Source: Clostridium sp. (GTDB lineage Bacteria; Bacillota; Clostridia; Acetivibrionales; Acetivibrionaceae). From it: 35,815 nucleotides of DNA. Positions 7,375 to 15,076 of the stretch are shown here, piece after piece (the first letter of the stretch is position 1; every line of letters begins with the position of its first letter). The translations under genes were made by a program, and so were the position numbers. Where the stretch lies: positions 1 through 35,815 of the forward strand of contig JAAYTS010000168.1 in the NCBI GenBank assembly GCA_012517995.1, written 5' to 3'. The notes under the pieces were generated by a model. That model saw only the letters and a list, made by a program, of their open reading frames with translations, ran no database searches and was not told the origin of the DNA.

Positions 7375-8462
7375 ATTTGACTTGCAGCGTTTTTTATAGG
7401 ATTTTCACTATTTATAATATATTGGGGATTAAATACCTCCATCCCGTTTATATATGGTATTTTTGTAAAAACGGTTTTTTCTCCTAAAGTCACATTATTT
7501 AAACTTTCTAAATTTAGACTGGTACATTTATTTAGTATAACCTCGCCTTTATTAATGAAGTCTAAACCTTGTCTTTTGTTTAAAAACTCAAATGATTTAA
7601 GCATCTCTTCAAACTTTAATATTGAAGCTTTATCATAAGATAAAATATAAAATAAATAATTGCTTTTTTCCATTAACAGTATGTTAATATCATTTAATTC
7701 ACAGCTAATATCAACAATAATTACATCGTAACAAGCCATGGCTTTCATCTCATCAATAAGCCTTTCCATTTCGTCAACAGCCATGTCTTTTATATCAAAA
7801 CTATTCTCTGGCGGAAGAAAATAGTGTACCCCTGATACATCATCAATTAATTTACTGGTTTCTATTTTAAGAGATAGGTTTTTGCTTTTTTCTTTTAAAA
7901 AAAACAATATACTTGATAAGTTTTGACCATTTTCAATAGAATTGAAAAAAACTCTTGAAGAAGAAAAGCTTTCTAAGTTAAGATAGAATGTACTCATTTG
8001 ACTTTGTGCACATTGAATGGCAGTTGCCACCGCTAAAGTAGATGTCCCTGAGCCACCTCTTGGTGAGAAAAAAGTAGCAATTTTTGTGCTTTTAGAACCT
8101 TCTTCAGCACAAATATTAAAATTACTTTTTTCTGAAAATATATTTAAAATAGCGCTAACAAGATTGCTACCTGTTTGATATTTACTTATTATTTCAAAAT
8201 TTTTAATTTCCTTTGGCAAAATCCCTGTTGATAAAACTATGGGAGCAACTACTTTTTTTAAATCAATATCCTCTTTGTAAAATGATGGCGCAATTAATAA
8301 AATGTCAATTCTATCAGTTTTATCAATATGCTCATATAGGGATTTTTCATTTGTAAATGATTTTACATAAAATTTGTTCTTGTACTTTGAGTATATGAAG
8401 TCGATAACGTTATCAATGTAGACTTGTTCTTTATCGGCAATTACCAACCTAAGTTTATACAT
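7356..8462 (-). CDS. CpaE/TadZ-like pilus localisation protein (ParA/MinD superfamily, atypical P-loop)
   Basis: 368 residues in two parts. Residues 1-110 look like a degenerate receiver-like domain (LRLVIADKEQVYIDNVIDFI). Residues 126-360 are a ParA/MinD-like ATPase domain with SPRGGSGTSTLAVATA at 133-148 and VIIVDISCE as Walker B. The Walker A lysine is replaced by threonine and the signature lysine by arginine, the atypical pattern known in the CpaE/TadZ family. TadZ proteins mark the cell pole or site for Tad assembly. It is the first gene of the tad cluster; ATG is preceded by GAGG. A candidate promoter lies about 65-95 bp upstream. The family call rests on fold, the motif variant and position before cpaF. 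Confidence 0.85.
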   Translation of the reverse strand: MYKLRLVIADKEQVYIDNVIDFIYSKYKNKFYVKSFTNEKSLYEHIDKTDRIDILLIAPSFYKEDIDLKKVVAPIVLSTGILPKEIKNFEIISKYQTGSNLVSAILNIFSEKSNFNICAEEGSKSTKIATFFSPRGGSGTSTLAVATAIQCAQSQMSTFYLNLESFSSSRVFFNSIENGQNLSSILFFLKEKSKNLSLKIETSKLIDDVSGVHYFLPPENSFDIKDMAVDEMERLIDEMKAMACYDVIIVDISCELNDINILLMEKSNYLFYILSYDKASILKFEEMLKSFEFLNKRQGLDFINKGEVILNKCTSLNLESLNNVTLGEKTVFTKIPYINGMEVFNPQYIINSENPIKNAASQILYKLK

Positions 8463-8526
8463 TTTAATTACCTCAACAGAATAGTTTTTTTAAGAACAGA
8501 AAATACTAATAGACGTCTTAATATAT

Positions 8527-8555
8527 ATTATATTACAAATTATAAGAATTTCCAA
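8527..8555 (-). promoter_or_regulatory. Candidate promoter of the tad cluster
   Basis: On the - strand, TTGGAA, a 17-bp spacer and TATAAT lie about 65 bp upstream of cpaE. The -10 is perfect and the -35 matches 4 of 6 positions of sigma-A. In such AT-rich DNA this is suggestive only. Confidence 0.4.
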
Positions 8556-8728
8556 GACTTTTTTATGTAAAATATTCTATTTTCTTATTGCTTTTAGAAT
8601 TTCATGCCTTTTAAAATGCTGAAATTTCTGTATTTATACACTTTATTTATAACACTTAAATTTAAAGAAATTTTTTATTTGTAAGTATATTATTGTTTAT
8701 TATATCATTTTTTGCTTTGTTTTTCTCA

Positions 8729-8757
8729 TTGCAGCCATAACTATAATATGTTATAAT
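8729..8757 (+). promoter_or_regulatory. Candidate sigma-A promoter of trkH
   Basis: TTGCAG (weak -35), 17-bp spacer and a perfect TATAAT, giving a leader of about 45 nt before the trkH start. Confidence 0.45.
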
Positions 8758-8808
8758 GAGGAAATGATAGTTGTGGTTAAAAATGCCAAGGTACGGTGAT
8801 TATCTTTT

Positions 8809-10176
8809 ATGATTAAGTTTCAATTTAATATAAAAAACAGGAGATTATTTCGATTAGACCCCACTAAAATTATACTGTTAAGTTTTATAGTGGTTATTTT
8901 TTTTGGAACTTTACTTTTAACCCTTCCCATTGCCTCAAATGATTATGTTGAAAAAGCAGATTTTCTCACTGCACTATTTACTGCCACATCTGCCACTTGT
9001 GTAACAGGATTGGTAGTTGTGGATACAGCTGCCCAGTGGTCACTTTTTGGGCAAATTGTCATTTTAATTCTTATTCAAATAGGTGCTTTGGGATTTGTAA
9101 CCTTTGCCACATTTTTTTCAATCTTACTTGGAAAAAAAGTCAGCCTTAAAACAAAGGTATTAGCTCAGCAATCTTTAAGTGATTTTAGCTTTGATGGTGT
9201 TTTAAGCCTTATTAAAAACGTAGTACTTGCCACTTTTTCAATTGAATTGGCAGGTGCTGTTATTTTAGCAACAAGATTTGTTCCAAAATTTGGTTTGAAA
9301 GGTTTGTACATTTCAATTTTCCATTCCATATCCTCATTTTGTAATGCAGGATTTGATATACTGGGAAATTTTCAAAGCCTTACTAATTATAATAATGACC
9401 CGGTACTTTTGTTTACCACATCAATACTTGTTATTTTAGGAGGACTTGGTTTTGTTGTGTGGAAAAATTTATGGGAATTCCCCAAAGAGAAAAAATTTCT
9501 CCTTCACACAAAAGTAGTTTTACTTTTTACCATATTTCTCGTTGCCTTTGGTACAATATTTTTCTTCTTTTCAGAATTTAATAACCCCTATACCCTGGGT
9601 AAACTCAGTATAGTTGGAAAAATAAATGCCTCATTTTTTCAATCTGTAACAACCCGTTCTTCAGGTTTCAACACCATTGACATAGGCAATATGAAGGAGA
9701 TAACCAAAGCAATGGCAATTCTTCTTATGTTTATAGGTGCAGCACCTGGTTCTACAGGGGGCGGTGTTAAAATAACCACTTTTGGGGTTATTTTAGTTGC
9801 TGTTATTTCACAAATCAGGGGAACACAACATGCTGTTGTTTTTAAAAGAAGAATTCCCCATCAAACCATAATTAAGTCCCTTGCTATTGTCAGCCTTAGC
9901 GCTATGATTGTTGTTACCTTGACAACTATACTTATATTTTTAGAGAATATTTCTTTTTTAGATATGTTATTTCAATCTACATCTGTAGTTGCTACTGTAG
10001 GTCTGTCTTCCATAGATACAAGTGCTTTAAGCAATATAAGCAAAATTCTTATAATAATTAATATGTTGGTAGGAAGAATCGGACCTCTTTCTTTTGCCAT
10101 TGCACTGACAATGCAAAATGCCCAAAAGAAAATTCAAGATATGGTATATCCTGAGGGAAAGATAATTGTGGGCTAA
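8809..10176 (+). CDS. trkH: TrkH/KtrB-family potassium uptake channel subunit
   Basis: A 455-residue polytopic membrane protein with the four pore-loop repeats of the TrkH/TrkG/KtrB superfamily: SATCVTGL (61-68), SSFCNAGFD, TTRSSGFNT and VVATVGLSS, each with the conserved Gly of the selectivity filter. The third-pore region also has the intramembrane loop GAAPGSTGGGVK typical of the family. At about 455 residues it is nearer KtrB length than proteobacterial TrkH. It moves K+ (with gating by RCK subunits) across the cytoplasmic membrane. Its gating partners are presumably the two TrkA-type genes on the opposite strand directly downstream. The ribosome-binding site (GGTGAT) is weaker than for neighbouring genes. 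Confidence 0.95.
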   Translation: MIKFQFNIKNRRLFRLDPTKIILLSFIVVIFFGTLLLTLPIASNDYVEKADFLTALFTATSATCVTGLVVVDTAAQWSLFGQIVILILIQIGALGFVTFATFFSILLGKKVSLKTKVLAQQSLSDFSFDGVLSLIKNVVLATFSIELAGAVILATRFVPKFGLKGLYISIFHSISSFCNAGFDILGNFQSLTNYNNDPVLLFTTSILVILGGLGFVVWKNLWEFPKEKKFLLHTKVVLLFTIFLVAFGTIFFFFSEFNNPYTLGKLSIVGKINASFFQSVTTRSSGFNTIDIGNMKEITKAMAILLMFIGAAPGSTGGGVKITTFGVILVAVISQIRGTQHAVVFKRRIPHQTIIKSLAIVSLSAMIVVTLTTILIFLENISFLDMLFQSTSVVATVGLSSIDTSALSNISKILIIINMLVGRIGPLSFAIALTMQNAQKKIQDMVYPEGKIIVG

Positions 10177-10212
10177 AAAACATCTAAAGCTTATTGTTTT
10201 TCTTTACCCACA
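10167..10212. terminator. Possible bidirectional terminator between trkH and trkA
   Basis: TGTGGG pairs with CCCACA and AAAAAC with GTTTTT, forming an interrupted stem that spans both convergent stop codons. The two genes are only 14 bp apart, so their 3' ends share the structure. It is imperfect and not followed by a long T-run. Confidence 0.4.
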
Positions 10213-10859
10213 AAATAATCCTTAAGTTCTAGCTGATCCTTACTTGAAGATACAGCTATAATATAATCTCCTTCTTTTAACATTGTAAAACCATTTGGTA
10301 TTATAACTTCTTCGTTTCTAATTACAGAAATAATAATACAGTCTTTAGGAATATTTATGTCCTTTAGGGTCTTATCACATACTGGTGACTTTTTAGTTAT
10401 TACAATTTCATTTAGCACCAGCTTCCCGCTTTTTAGCCTTAACAAAGTTTTAATTCCTGAGTAGTCCACTTCCTGCTCAATAAGGTCGGCTATTATGGAG
10501 GTACTGCTGACTGCAATATCTACACCCAACTTTTGAAATATCTCAATATTTTTAGGATTATTAACCCTTGCTATGGTTCTTTCCACTCCAAAATTTCTTT
10601 TAGCCAATTGGCATGCAATTAAATTATCCTGGTCCTTACCTGTAACTGCAATAAAAATATCGCATTTTTGCAGTTCTATTTCTGAAAGTACATCTAAATC
10701 TGTTCCATCACCATTTATTACAGGAATATTCAGTTCATTTGCTATCTTGTTGCAGATATCTTCTAATGGTTCTATAATAACTATTTTATGCTTATATGGA
10801 AGAAGGGTCTTTACAAGGTAATATCCAAGTTTTCCTCCTCCAACTATAACAATATACAT
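10191..10859 (-). CDS. trkA: TrkA/KtrA-family RCK potassium regulator (first of two)
   Basis: 222 residues: an N-terminal Rossmann RCK_N domain (IVGGGKLGYYLVKTL, GxGxxG; acidic residue IIEP at the end of strand 2; GDGTDLDVL) and, from about residue 135, a TrkA_C domain (LVLNEIVITKKSPVCDKTL ... EGDYIIAVSS). RCK subunits bind NAD(H)/ATP/ADP and gate TrkH/KtrB. The gene is convergent with trkH, not in an operon with it, and is followed upstream by a second RCK gene 73 bp away. ATG behind GGAGG. Whether the two form one hetero-octameric ring or serve different conditions cannot be told. Confidence 0.92.
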   Translation of the reverse strand: MYIVIVGGGKLGYYLVKTLLPYKHKIVIIEPLEDICNKIANELNIPVINGDGTDLDVLSEIELQKCDIFIAVTGKDQDNLIACQLAKRNFGVERTIARVNNPKNIEIFQKLGVDIAVSSTSIIADLIEQEVDYSGIKTLLRLKSGKLVLNEIVITKKSPVCDKTLKDINIPKDCIIISVIRNEEVIIPNGFTMLKEGDYIIAVSSSKDQLELKDYFVGKEKQ

Positions 10860-10932
10860 TTTTTACCTCCGACCAGAATTATTTACTAAACAAAATATTT
10901 ATTAAACACACAAATTTTTAAATATACAAATT

Positions 10933-11547
10933 TTAATCTCCTTTACTTGCAATTATAAGTTCATCTCCTTTTTCAAATACAAAATCAGGTTTTGCAAATT
11001 TAAACTCACCATTTCTAATAATAGCAAATAAATGAGAATTTTCATCCAATTCAACATATTCAAGACTTTTGCCTATATAGGACTTATCTGCTTTTCGTTG
11101 CTTATATAAAATGGTTTTATTGGCAATGGTTTGCGTTTGAATGTCTTTTTTTTCAATTATAACAGACTTTATTACATCAACTGTAATATCTGTAGGACAA
11201 ATTGTATCTAATCCAAAATGGTGAAAAACATGCTCCCTGGAAGGGTCATATATCCTGGCTATCACCTTTGGAACTTTAAAGATTTCCTTTGCAACCTGGC
11301 AAACCATAATATTTATATTATCATCTGGTGTAACAGCTGCTAAAGCATCTGCTGTATTTATACCTGCCTGTTTTAAAATATCCTGATCAATAGGAACTCC
11401 TGTAAGAGTTATTCCACTAAAGTCAGGAGACAAGGCTTTAAAAGAATTACTGTCATTATCAATGATAACAACATCATGACCTTCTTCAGATAAAACATTT
11501 GCAAATCTTGAGCCTACTTTTCCACACCCGATTACAATTACATGCAT
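10933..11547 (-). CDS. TrkA/KtrA-family RCK potassium regulator (second of two)
   Basis: 204 residues with the same architecture as its neighbour: Rossmann start VIVIGCGKVGSRFANVL, acidic VIIDND at strand 2, then AAVTPDDNINIMVCQVAKE, and a C-terminal TrkA_C-like domain (IGKSLEYVELDENSHLFAIIRNGEF ... FEKGDELIIASKGD). It is clearly diverged from the first copy, so this is an old duplication or a two-subunit arrangement. ATG is preceded by GGAGGAATATA. It is the first gene of the - strand pair and probably co-transcribed with the downstream trkA, with 73 bp between them. Confidence 0.92.
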   Translation of the reverse strand: MHVIVIGCGKVGSRFANVLSEEGHDVVIIDNDSNSFKALSPDFSGITLTGVPIDQDILKQAGINTADALAAVTPDDNINIMVCQVAKEIFKVPKVIARIYDPSREHVFHHFGLDTICPTDITVDVIKSVIIEKKDIQTQTIANKTILYKQRKADKSYIGKSLEYVELDENSHLFAIIRNGEFKFAKPDFVFEKGDELIIASKGD

Positions 11548-11850
11548 TATATTCCTCCTGCAAAAAATAACTATTTATTAATAATCAATAACACCTATTT
11601 TATATCACTTATATTATTATTGTATACTGTAATCTATGTTAATTTCCTCTCAAATTCATATATATATCATAAATAGAGTAAAATATTTAAATAACCCTCA
11701 ATATTAATTCTAATTGCTAATATTCTTATCGTTTTATTATCTGAATTTTTTAACAATAACTTTTTTATTTCTGTTTAAACCATAAATTCCTATACATTTA
11801 AAAATAAATATTTGACAAACTAATAATAATTATGCAGAAAGGATGATATA
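11548..11850. other. Divergent intergenic region, AT-rich
   Basis: 303 bp between the second trkA and the DUF421 gene. Several TATAAT-like and one TTGACA (11813 area) sequences occur, but none forms a -35/-10 pair with acceptable spacing that I would defend. No hairpin terminator, RNA gene or ORF seen. Confidence 0.5.
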
Positions 11851-12540
11851 GTGTTAATATCTTTTATCAGAACAGCGATATTGTATTTGCTTGTTATTAT
11901 TGTAATGAGAATAATGGGAAAACGTCAAATAGGTGAATTACAACCTTTTGAACTTGTTATAGCAATAATGATATCCGATCTTGCAGCTGTCCCAATGCAA
12001 AATACAGGTGTTCCTTTGGTAAACGGTATTATTCCAATACTCACCCTTTTAATGGCACAATTACTCTTTTCTTATATTGGACTTAAAAGTACCAAAGGAA
12101 GGGCAATTATTTCCGGCAGACCAACTATTTTAATTGAAAATGGCAAACTAAAGGAAAAAGAGCTTAGAAAGGAAATGTTTACAATAAATGAACTTTTAGA
12201 GCAGTTGAGAATAAAAAATATATCCAATATTGCAGATGTAGAATTTGCTGTATTAGAAACAAATGGGCAACTAAGCGTTATACCTAAATCCCAAAAAAGA
12301 CCTTTAAGTCCCGAAGACCTTAATATACAAACTGAGTATGAAGGTATTCCTCTTGTTCTTATTGTGGATGGCAATATAAATACAGAAAATTTAAAAATTG
12401 CAAAATTGGACGAAAAGTGGCTTTCTGACGAATTAAAAAAATTTGGAATAGAAAATATAAAAGATGTATTATTTGCTAGTTTAGATTCTTCTGGCAGTTT
12501 ATATTTCCAGGTTAAAGAAAAGGAAGGGAGGAAGAATTAA
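11851..12540 (+). CDS. DUF421-family membrane protein (YetF-like)
   Basis: 229 residues with the DUF421 layout: three N-terminal membrane helices (MLISFIRTAILYLLVIIVMRIMGKRQIG, ELVIAIMISDLAAVPM, IIPILTLLMAQLLFSYIGL), then the YetF-type cytoplasmic domain (IISGRPTILIENGKLKEKELRKEMF). The conserved MGKRQIGELQPFELVI segment is diagnostic. The biochemical function of the family is not established; several members are stress- or sporulation-associated. The start is GTG preceded by AAAGGATG. It abuts the DUF4363 gene with no gap, a pairing common in Clostridia. Confidence 0.88.
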   Translation: MLISFIRTAILYLLVIIVMRIMGKRQIGELQPFELVIAIMISDLAAVPMQNTGVPLVNGIIPILTLLMAQLLFSYIGLKSTKGRAIISGRPTILIENGKLKEKELRKEMFTINELLEQLRIKNISNIADVEFAVLETNGQLSVIPKSQKRPLSPEDLNIQTEYEGIPLVLIVDGNINTENLKIAKLDEKWLSDELKKFGIENIKDVLFASLDSSGSLYFQVKEKEGRKN

Positions 12541-12930
12541 TTGCACACCTTTAAAATTTTAGGAAGTATTGTATTTGTTTTAGCATTAATAATTGGAGCA
12601 TCATTTTTTGCTTCGAGGACTCTTTATTCATCTACTAAAATTATAGAAGAAAAAATTCTTGAAATTGAAACTAACACTTATGAAAAGGATTGGGAGTCGG
12701 CTAAAGATAATATTAAAACTGTTATGGAAAGTTGGCCTAAAACAGAAAAAAAATGGAGTATTTTGTTAGACCATTCTGATATTGATGCCATTAGTACTTC
12801 AATATTCAGACTATCCATATATTTAGAAGCAAAAAATACCACCCTTGCTTTAGCTGAAACAGCCTCTTTAAAGCAACTTTTAAAAACCATCCCTCATAGA
12901 GAAGTTCTGTCTTTGACTAATATTTTTTAG
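12541..12930 (+). CDS. DUF4363-family small membrane-anchored protein
   Basis: 129 residues: an N-terminal membrane anchor (ILGSIVFVLALIIGASFFA) followed by an extracytoplasmic helical domain (YEKDWESAKDNIKTVMESWPKTEKKWSILLDHSDID) and a Leu/Ala-rich tail. This matches DUF4363 proteins, which sit next to DUF421 genes in many Clostridia. The start is TTG immediately after the DUF421 stop, with GGGAGG 9 nt upstream inside that gene, so the two are translationally linked. The function is unknown; topology suggests it faces the cell wall side next to its DUF421 partner. Confidence 0.82.
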   Translation: MHTFKILGSIVFVLALIIGASFFASRTLYSSTKIIEEKILEIETNTYEKDWESAKDNIKTVMESWPKTEKKWSILLDHSDIDAISTSIFRLSIYLEAKNTTLALAETASLKQLLKTIPHREVLSLTNIF

Positions 12931-12948
12931 TTGCTGCCAGTTTTCCCA

Positions 12949-12977
12949 TTGACACAAATAGGAATACGTTATAGAAT
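12949..12977 (+). promoter_or_regulatory. Promoter of tRNA-Val
   Basis: TTGACA, 17-bp spacer and TAGAAT, about 40 bp before the mature tRNA 5' end: a near-consensus sigma-A promoter, as expected for a single tRNA gene. Confidence 0.7.
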
Positions 12978-13019
12978 GATTTATGTATGTGTATATACGA
13001 TATATATGCAATGTAGTTT

Positions 13020-13096
13020 GGGCGATTAGCTCAGCTGGTTAGAGTACCACGTTGACATCGTGGGGGTCGATGGTTCGAGTCCATTATCGCCCACCA
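13020..13096 (+). tRNA. tRNA-Val (anticodon GAC)
   Basis: A full cloverleaf can be folded by eye: acceptor GGGCGAT/ATCGCCC, D-arm GCTC...GAGT, anticodon stem CCACG/CGTGG around loop TTGACAT (anticodon GAC, valine GUC/GUU codons), 5-nt variable loop, T-arm GATGG-TTCGAGT-CCATT, discriminator A and encoded CCA. It stands alone with its own promoter and terminator. Confidence 0.97.
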
Positions 13097-13109
13097 ATGT
13101 TTTGAAAGT

Positions 13110-13140
13110 ATCAAGGGTATACCATGCCCTTGATTTTTTA
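13110..13140 (+). terminator. Intrinsic terminator after tRNA-Val
   Basis: ATCAAGGG and CCCTTGAT form an 8-bp stem (9 with a U-G pair) around a short loop, followed by six T. It lies 13 nt after the tRNA CCA end and before the fabI ribosome-binding site. Confidence 0.85.
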
Positions 13141-13180
13141 CAAATTGGAAAATATTTTTGGGTAAAGGAGTTGTGTGATT

Positions 13181-13939
13181 ATGGGGAAATTACTTGCCGG
13201 CAAGAATATTCTTGTTATGGGTGTAAGAAACAAGTGGAGTATAGCATGGGGAATTGTAAATGCTGCAATTAATGAAGGTGCAAACATAATAATTACATAT
13301 CAGGGGGAAAGAGAGAAAAAAGGCGCTTTAGAGCTTGGTGGAGATTCTACTTTTCAATGTGATATTTCTTCTGATGAAGACATTGATAATTTATTCTCTG
13401 CCATCAAAGATAAATACGGCACAATCCATGGGGTTGTTCACAGTATAGCCCATGCTAATACAGAGGATTTGCAAAATGACTTTATATACACTTCCAGAGA
13501 AGGCTTTGCCCATGCAATGAATATCAGTGCATACTCTTTAGTAGCTGTTAGTCGCCGTGCTAAAGAAATTATGACAGAGGGAGGAAGCATAATAACTCTT
13601 ACATATATGGGTTCTGAAAAGGTTTTTCCCGGATACAATGTTATGGGCGTTGCTAAAGCTGCCTTAGAAGCTAGTGTAAAATATTTAGCTTCGGATCTTG
13701 GACCTTCTGGAATTAAAGTAAATGCTATTTCAGCAGGACCTATTAAAACATTATCCGCTAAAGGTGTTAAAAACTTTGGAAGCATACTGGATACTGTAGA
13801 AGAAAAAGCTCCCCTTAGAAGAAATATTACTGCTGAAGATGTAGGCAAATCTGCTCTTTATCTTCTAAGCGACTTATCTAGTGGAGTAACTGGCGAAATC
13901 ATCCATGTAGATAGTGGTTATCATATAATGGGAATATAA
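13181..13939 (+). CDS. fabI: Enoyl-[acyl-carrier-protein] reductase (NADH), FabI type
   Basis: Catalyses the last reduction of each fatty-acid elongation cycle (trans-2-enoyl-ACP to acyl-ACP) in the cytosol. The SDR fold is clear: N-terminal nucleotide-binding GVRNKWSIAWGIVNAAI, the FabI-type HSIAHAN segment, LTYMGSEK and the catalytic Y-x6-K in YNVMGVAKAALEA, then SAGPIKTLSAKG and the terminal DSGYHIMGI. The start is taken as ATG 13181 (10 nt after AAAGGAG) rather than the GTG at 13175 of the track. It stands apart from other fab genes, between tRNA-Val and a strong bidirectional terminator, so it is probably monocistronic. FabI is the triclosan target in other bacteria; no resistance change can be read here. 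Confidence 0.96.
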   Translation: MGKLLAGKNILVMGVRNKWSIAWGIVNAAINEGANIIITYQGEREKKGALELGGDSTFQCDISSDEDIDNLFSAIKDKYGTIHGVVHSIAHANTEDLQNDFIYTSREGFAHAMNISAYSLVAVSRRAKEIMTEGGSIITLTYMGSEKVFPGYNVMGVAKAALEASVKYLASDLGPSGIKVNAISAGPIKTLSAKGVKNFGSILDTVEEKAPLRRNITAEDVGKSALYLLSDLSSGVTGEIIHVDSGYHIMGI

Positions 13940-13958
13940 AATTAAAGAAAATTTTTAT

Positions 13959-14007
13959 AAAAAAGCTGCAAAGAGGAGTTTAATAAACTCATCTTTGCAG
14001 CTTTTTT
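13959..14007. terminator. Strong bidirectional terminator between fabI and the lipid kinase gene
   Basis: AAAAAAGCTGCAAAGA pairs exactly with TCTTTGCAGCTTTTTT, and the inner GAGTTTA/TAAACTC extends the hairpin to about 23 bp. A- and T-runs flank it on both sides, so it serves the convergent genes on both strands. Confidence 0.95.
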
Positions 14008-14008
14008 C

Positions 14009-14896
14009 TTAATTAGCAAATACCTCAATACCCCTTTGTACAAACTCTATATTAGCAGGCAAACAGCATCCTTCTTCACCATCTATAGCCACTGCTATAT
14101 CATCATAGCTTTCTATAAGACATCTCTTTGTCTTTAGTTTAATTACATTTTTGTTGTCATCTGGAATGCCTTTTCCCACAACTTTGAAAAAAATTGATGC
14201 CACATCAATAGGATTACAATTTTTTATTATTACTACATCCATTAACCCGTCTGAATAATCTGCATCCTTGATTAAATTATTAAAGCCTCCCGCCTGGACT
14301 CCGTTTAGTATAAAAAACAACAAAATTTCTTCTTCAATGATTTCAGCATCCGTCTCAAATTTCATCCTAAAGGATTTTAAACTTCTAACTTCACCTAATG
14401 CCTTTAAATAGTAGGCAAAGGGTCCAAACGTTTTTTTAAGTTCATTATGAGTACTAAATGATACATCCACAAAAGCTCCACCTGCAAAAGAACTAAAAAA
14501 GTATTTTTCATCATTTACAAGGCCAGCGTCAACTTTTTTAGTTTTGCCTTCTAGTATAATATCCAGACAATCCTCTAATTTGTTGGGAATGTTTAGCATT
14601 GAAGCAAAATCATTGCATGTTCCAGATGGAATTATTCCCATTGGAACATGTAATTTCTCTTTTATAATCATATTCCCAACATAGTTTACAGTTCCATCCC
14701 CACCTGATGCCATTATAAAATCATACTGCCCACTCTTTAACAACTCTACAAGCTGCATATGGTTTTTATTTAACCTGTATGGCTGGAGTAAAATATCCTT
14801 AGTCTGAAATTTATAAACTATGTAATCTAACTTGTTTGGTAAACTTTGATCCCCTGAAATAGCATTATAAATTAGAAGAGCTTTTTTCATATTCAC
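14009..14896 (-). CDS. YegS/DgkB-type diacylglycerol/lipid kinase
   Basis: 295 residues, the normal length for the family. Nucleotide-binding signature ASGGDGTVNYV (63-73), then MGIIPSGTCNDFASML (86-101) and DYSDGLMDVVIIKN in the C-terminal beta domain. These soluble, membrane-associated kinases phosphorylate diacylglycerol or related lipids; DgkB recycles DAG released during lipoteichoic acid synthesis, while YegS/BmrU have less certain substrates. The specific substrate cannot be told here. The start ATG has AGGT/AGAGTGA upstream; a second in-frame ATG two codons later is possible. Convergent with fabI; no operon partner. Confidence 0.9.
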   Translation of the reverse strand: MNMKKALLIYNAISGDQSLPNKLDYIVYKFQTKDILLQPYRLNKNHMQLVELLKSGQYDFIMASGGDGTVNYVGNMIIKEKLHVPMGIIPSGTCNDFASMLNIPNKLEDCLDIILEGKTKKVDAGLVNDEKYFFSSFAGGAFVDVSFSTHNELKKTFGPFAYYLKALGEVRSLKSFRMKFETDAEIIEEEILLFFILNGVQAGGFNNLIKDADYSDGLMDVVIIKNCNPIDVASIFFKVVGKGIPDDNKNVIKLKTKRCLIESYDDIAVAIDGEEGCCLPANIEFVQRGIEVFAN

Positions 14897-14993
14897 TCTA
14901 CCTTTCTACTCTATTTTTAAAAACATAATTATTAATATCACCTAATGATTTTTTTATATTATATTATATAGCAGTAGAACATTCAATACATAT

Positions 14994-15032
14994 AAAAAGG
15001 AATTATCTTGTTTTCAAAAACAGGATAATTCC
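14994..15032 (-). terminator. Terminator of the glgC-glgD operon
   Basis: GGAATTATC...GATAATTCC continues into a stem of about 16 bp with one G-T pair and a 2-nt apex. On the - strand it is followed by CCTTTTT. It lies 45 bp after the glgD stop. Confidence 0.9.
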
Positions 15033-15076
15033 CTTATTTTAAAAATCACTTTTTTTAAAAAATTGTTTTTAATTTT

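Larger units (their letters stand above)
8463..8808. other. Divergent intergenic region between the tad cluster and trkH
   Basis: This is 346 bp of very AT-rich DNA with no convincing ORF. It holds the two divergent promoter candidates listed separately and an 8-bp palindrome AGACGTCT (8511-8518) inside the leader of cpaE. I see no riboswitch-like conserved core. Confidence 0.6.

Noticed and set aside
13020-13180. Possible T-box or fatty-acid regulator (FapR/FabT-like) site before fabI
   Set aside because: The hairpin at 13110-13140 is a plain tRNA terminator. No T-box specifier or conserved core is present, and the TTGA...TCAA arms have the wrong spacing for a FabT-type box.
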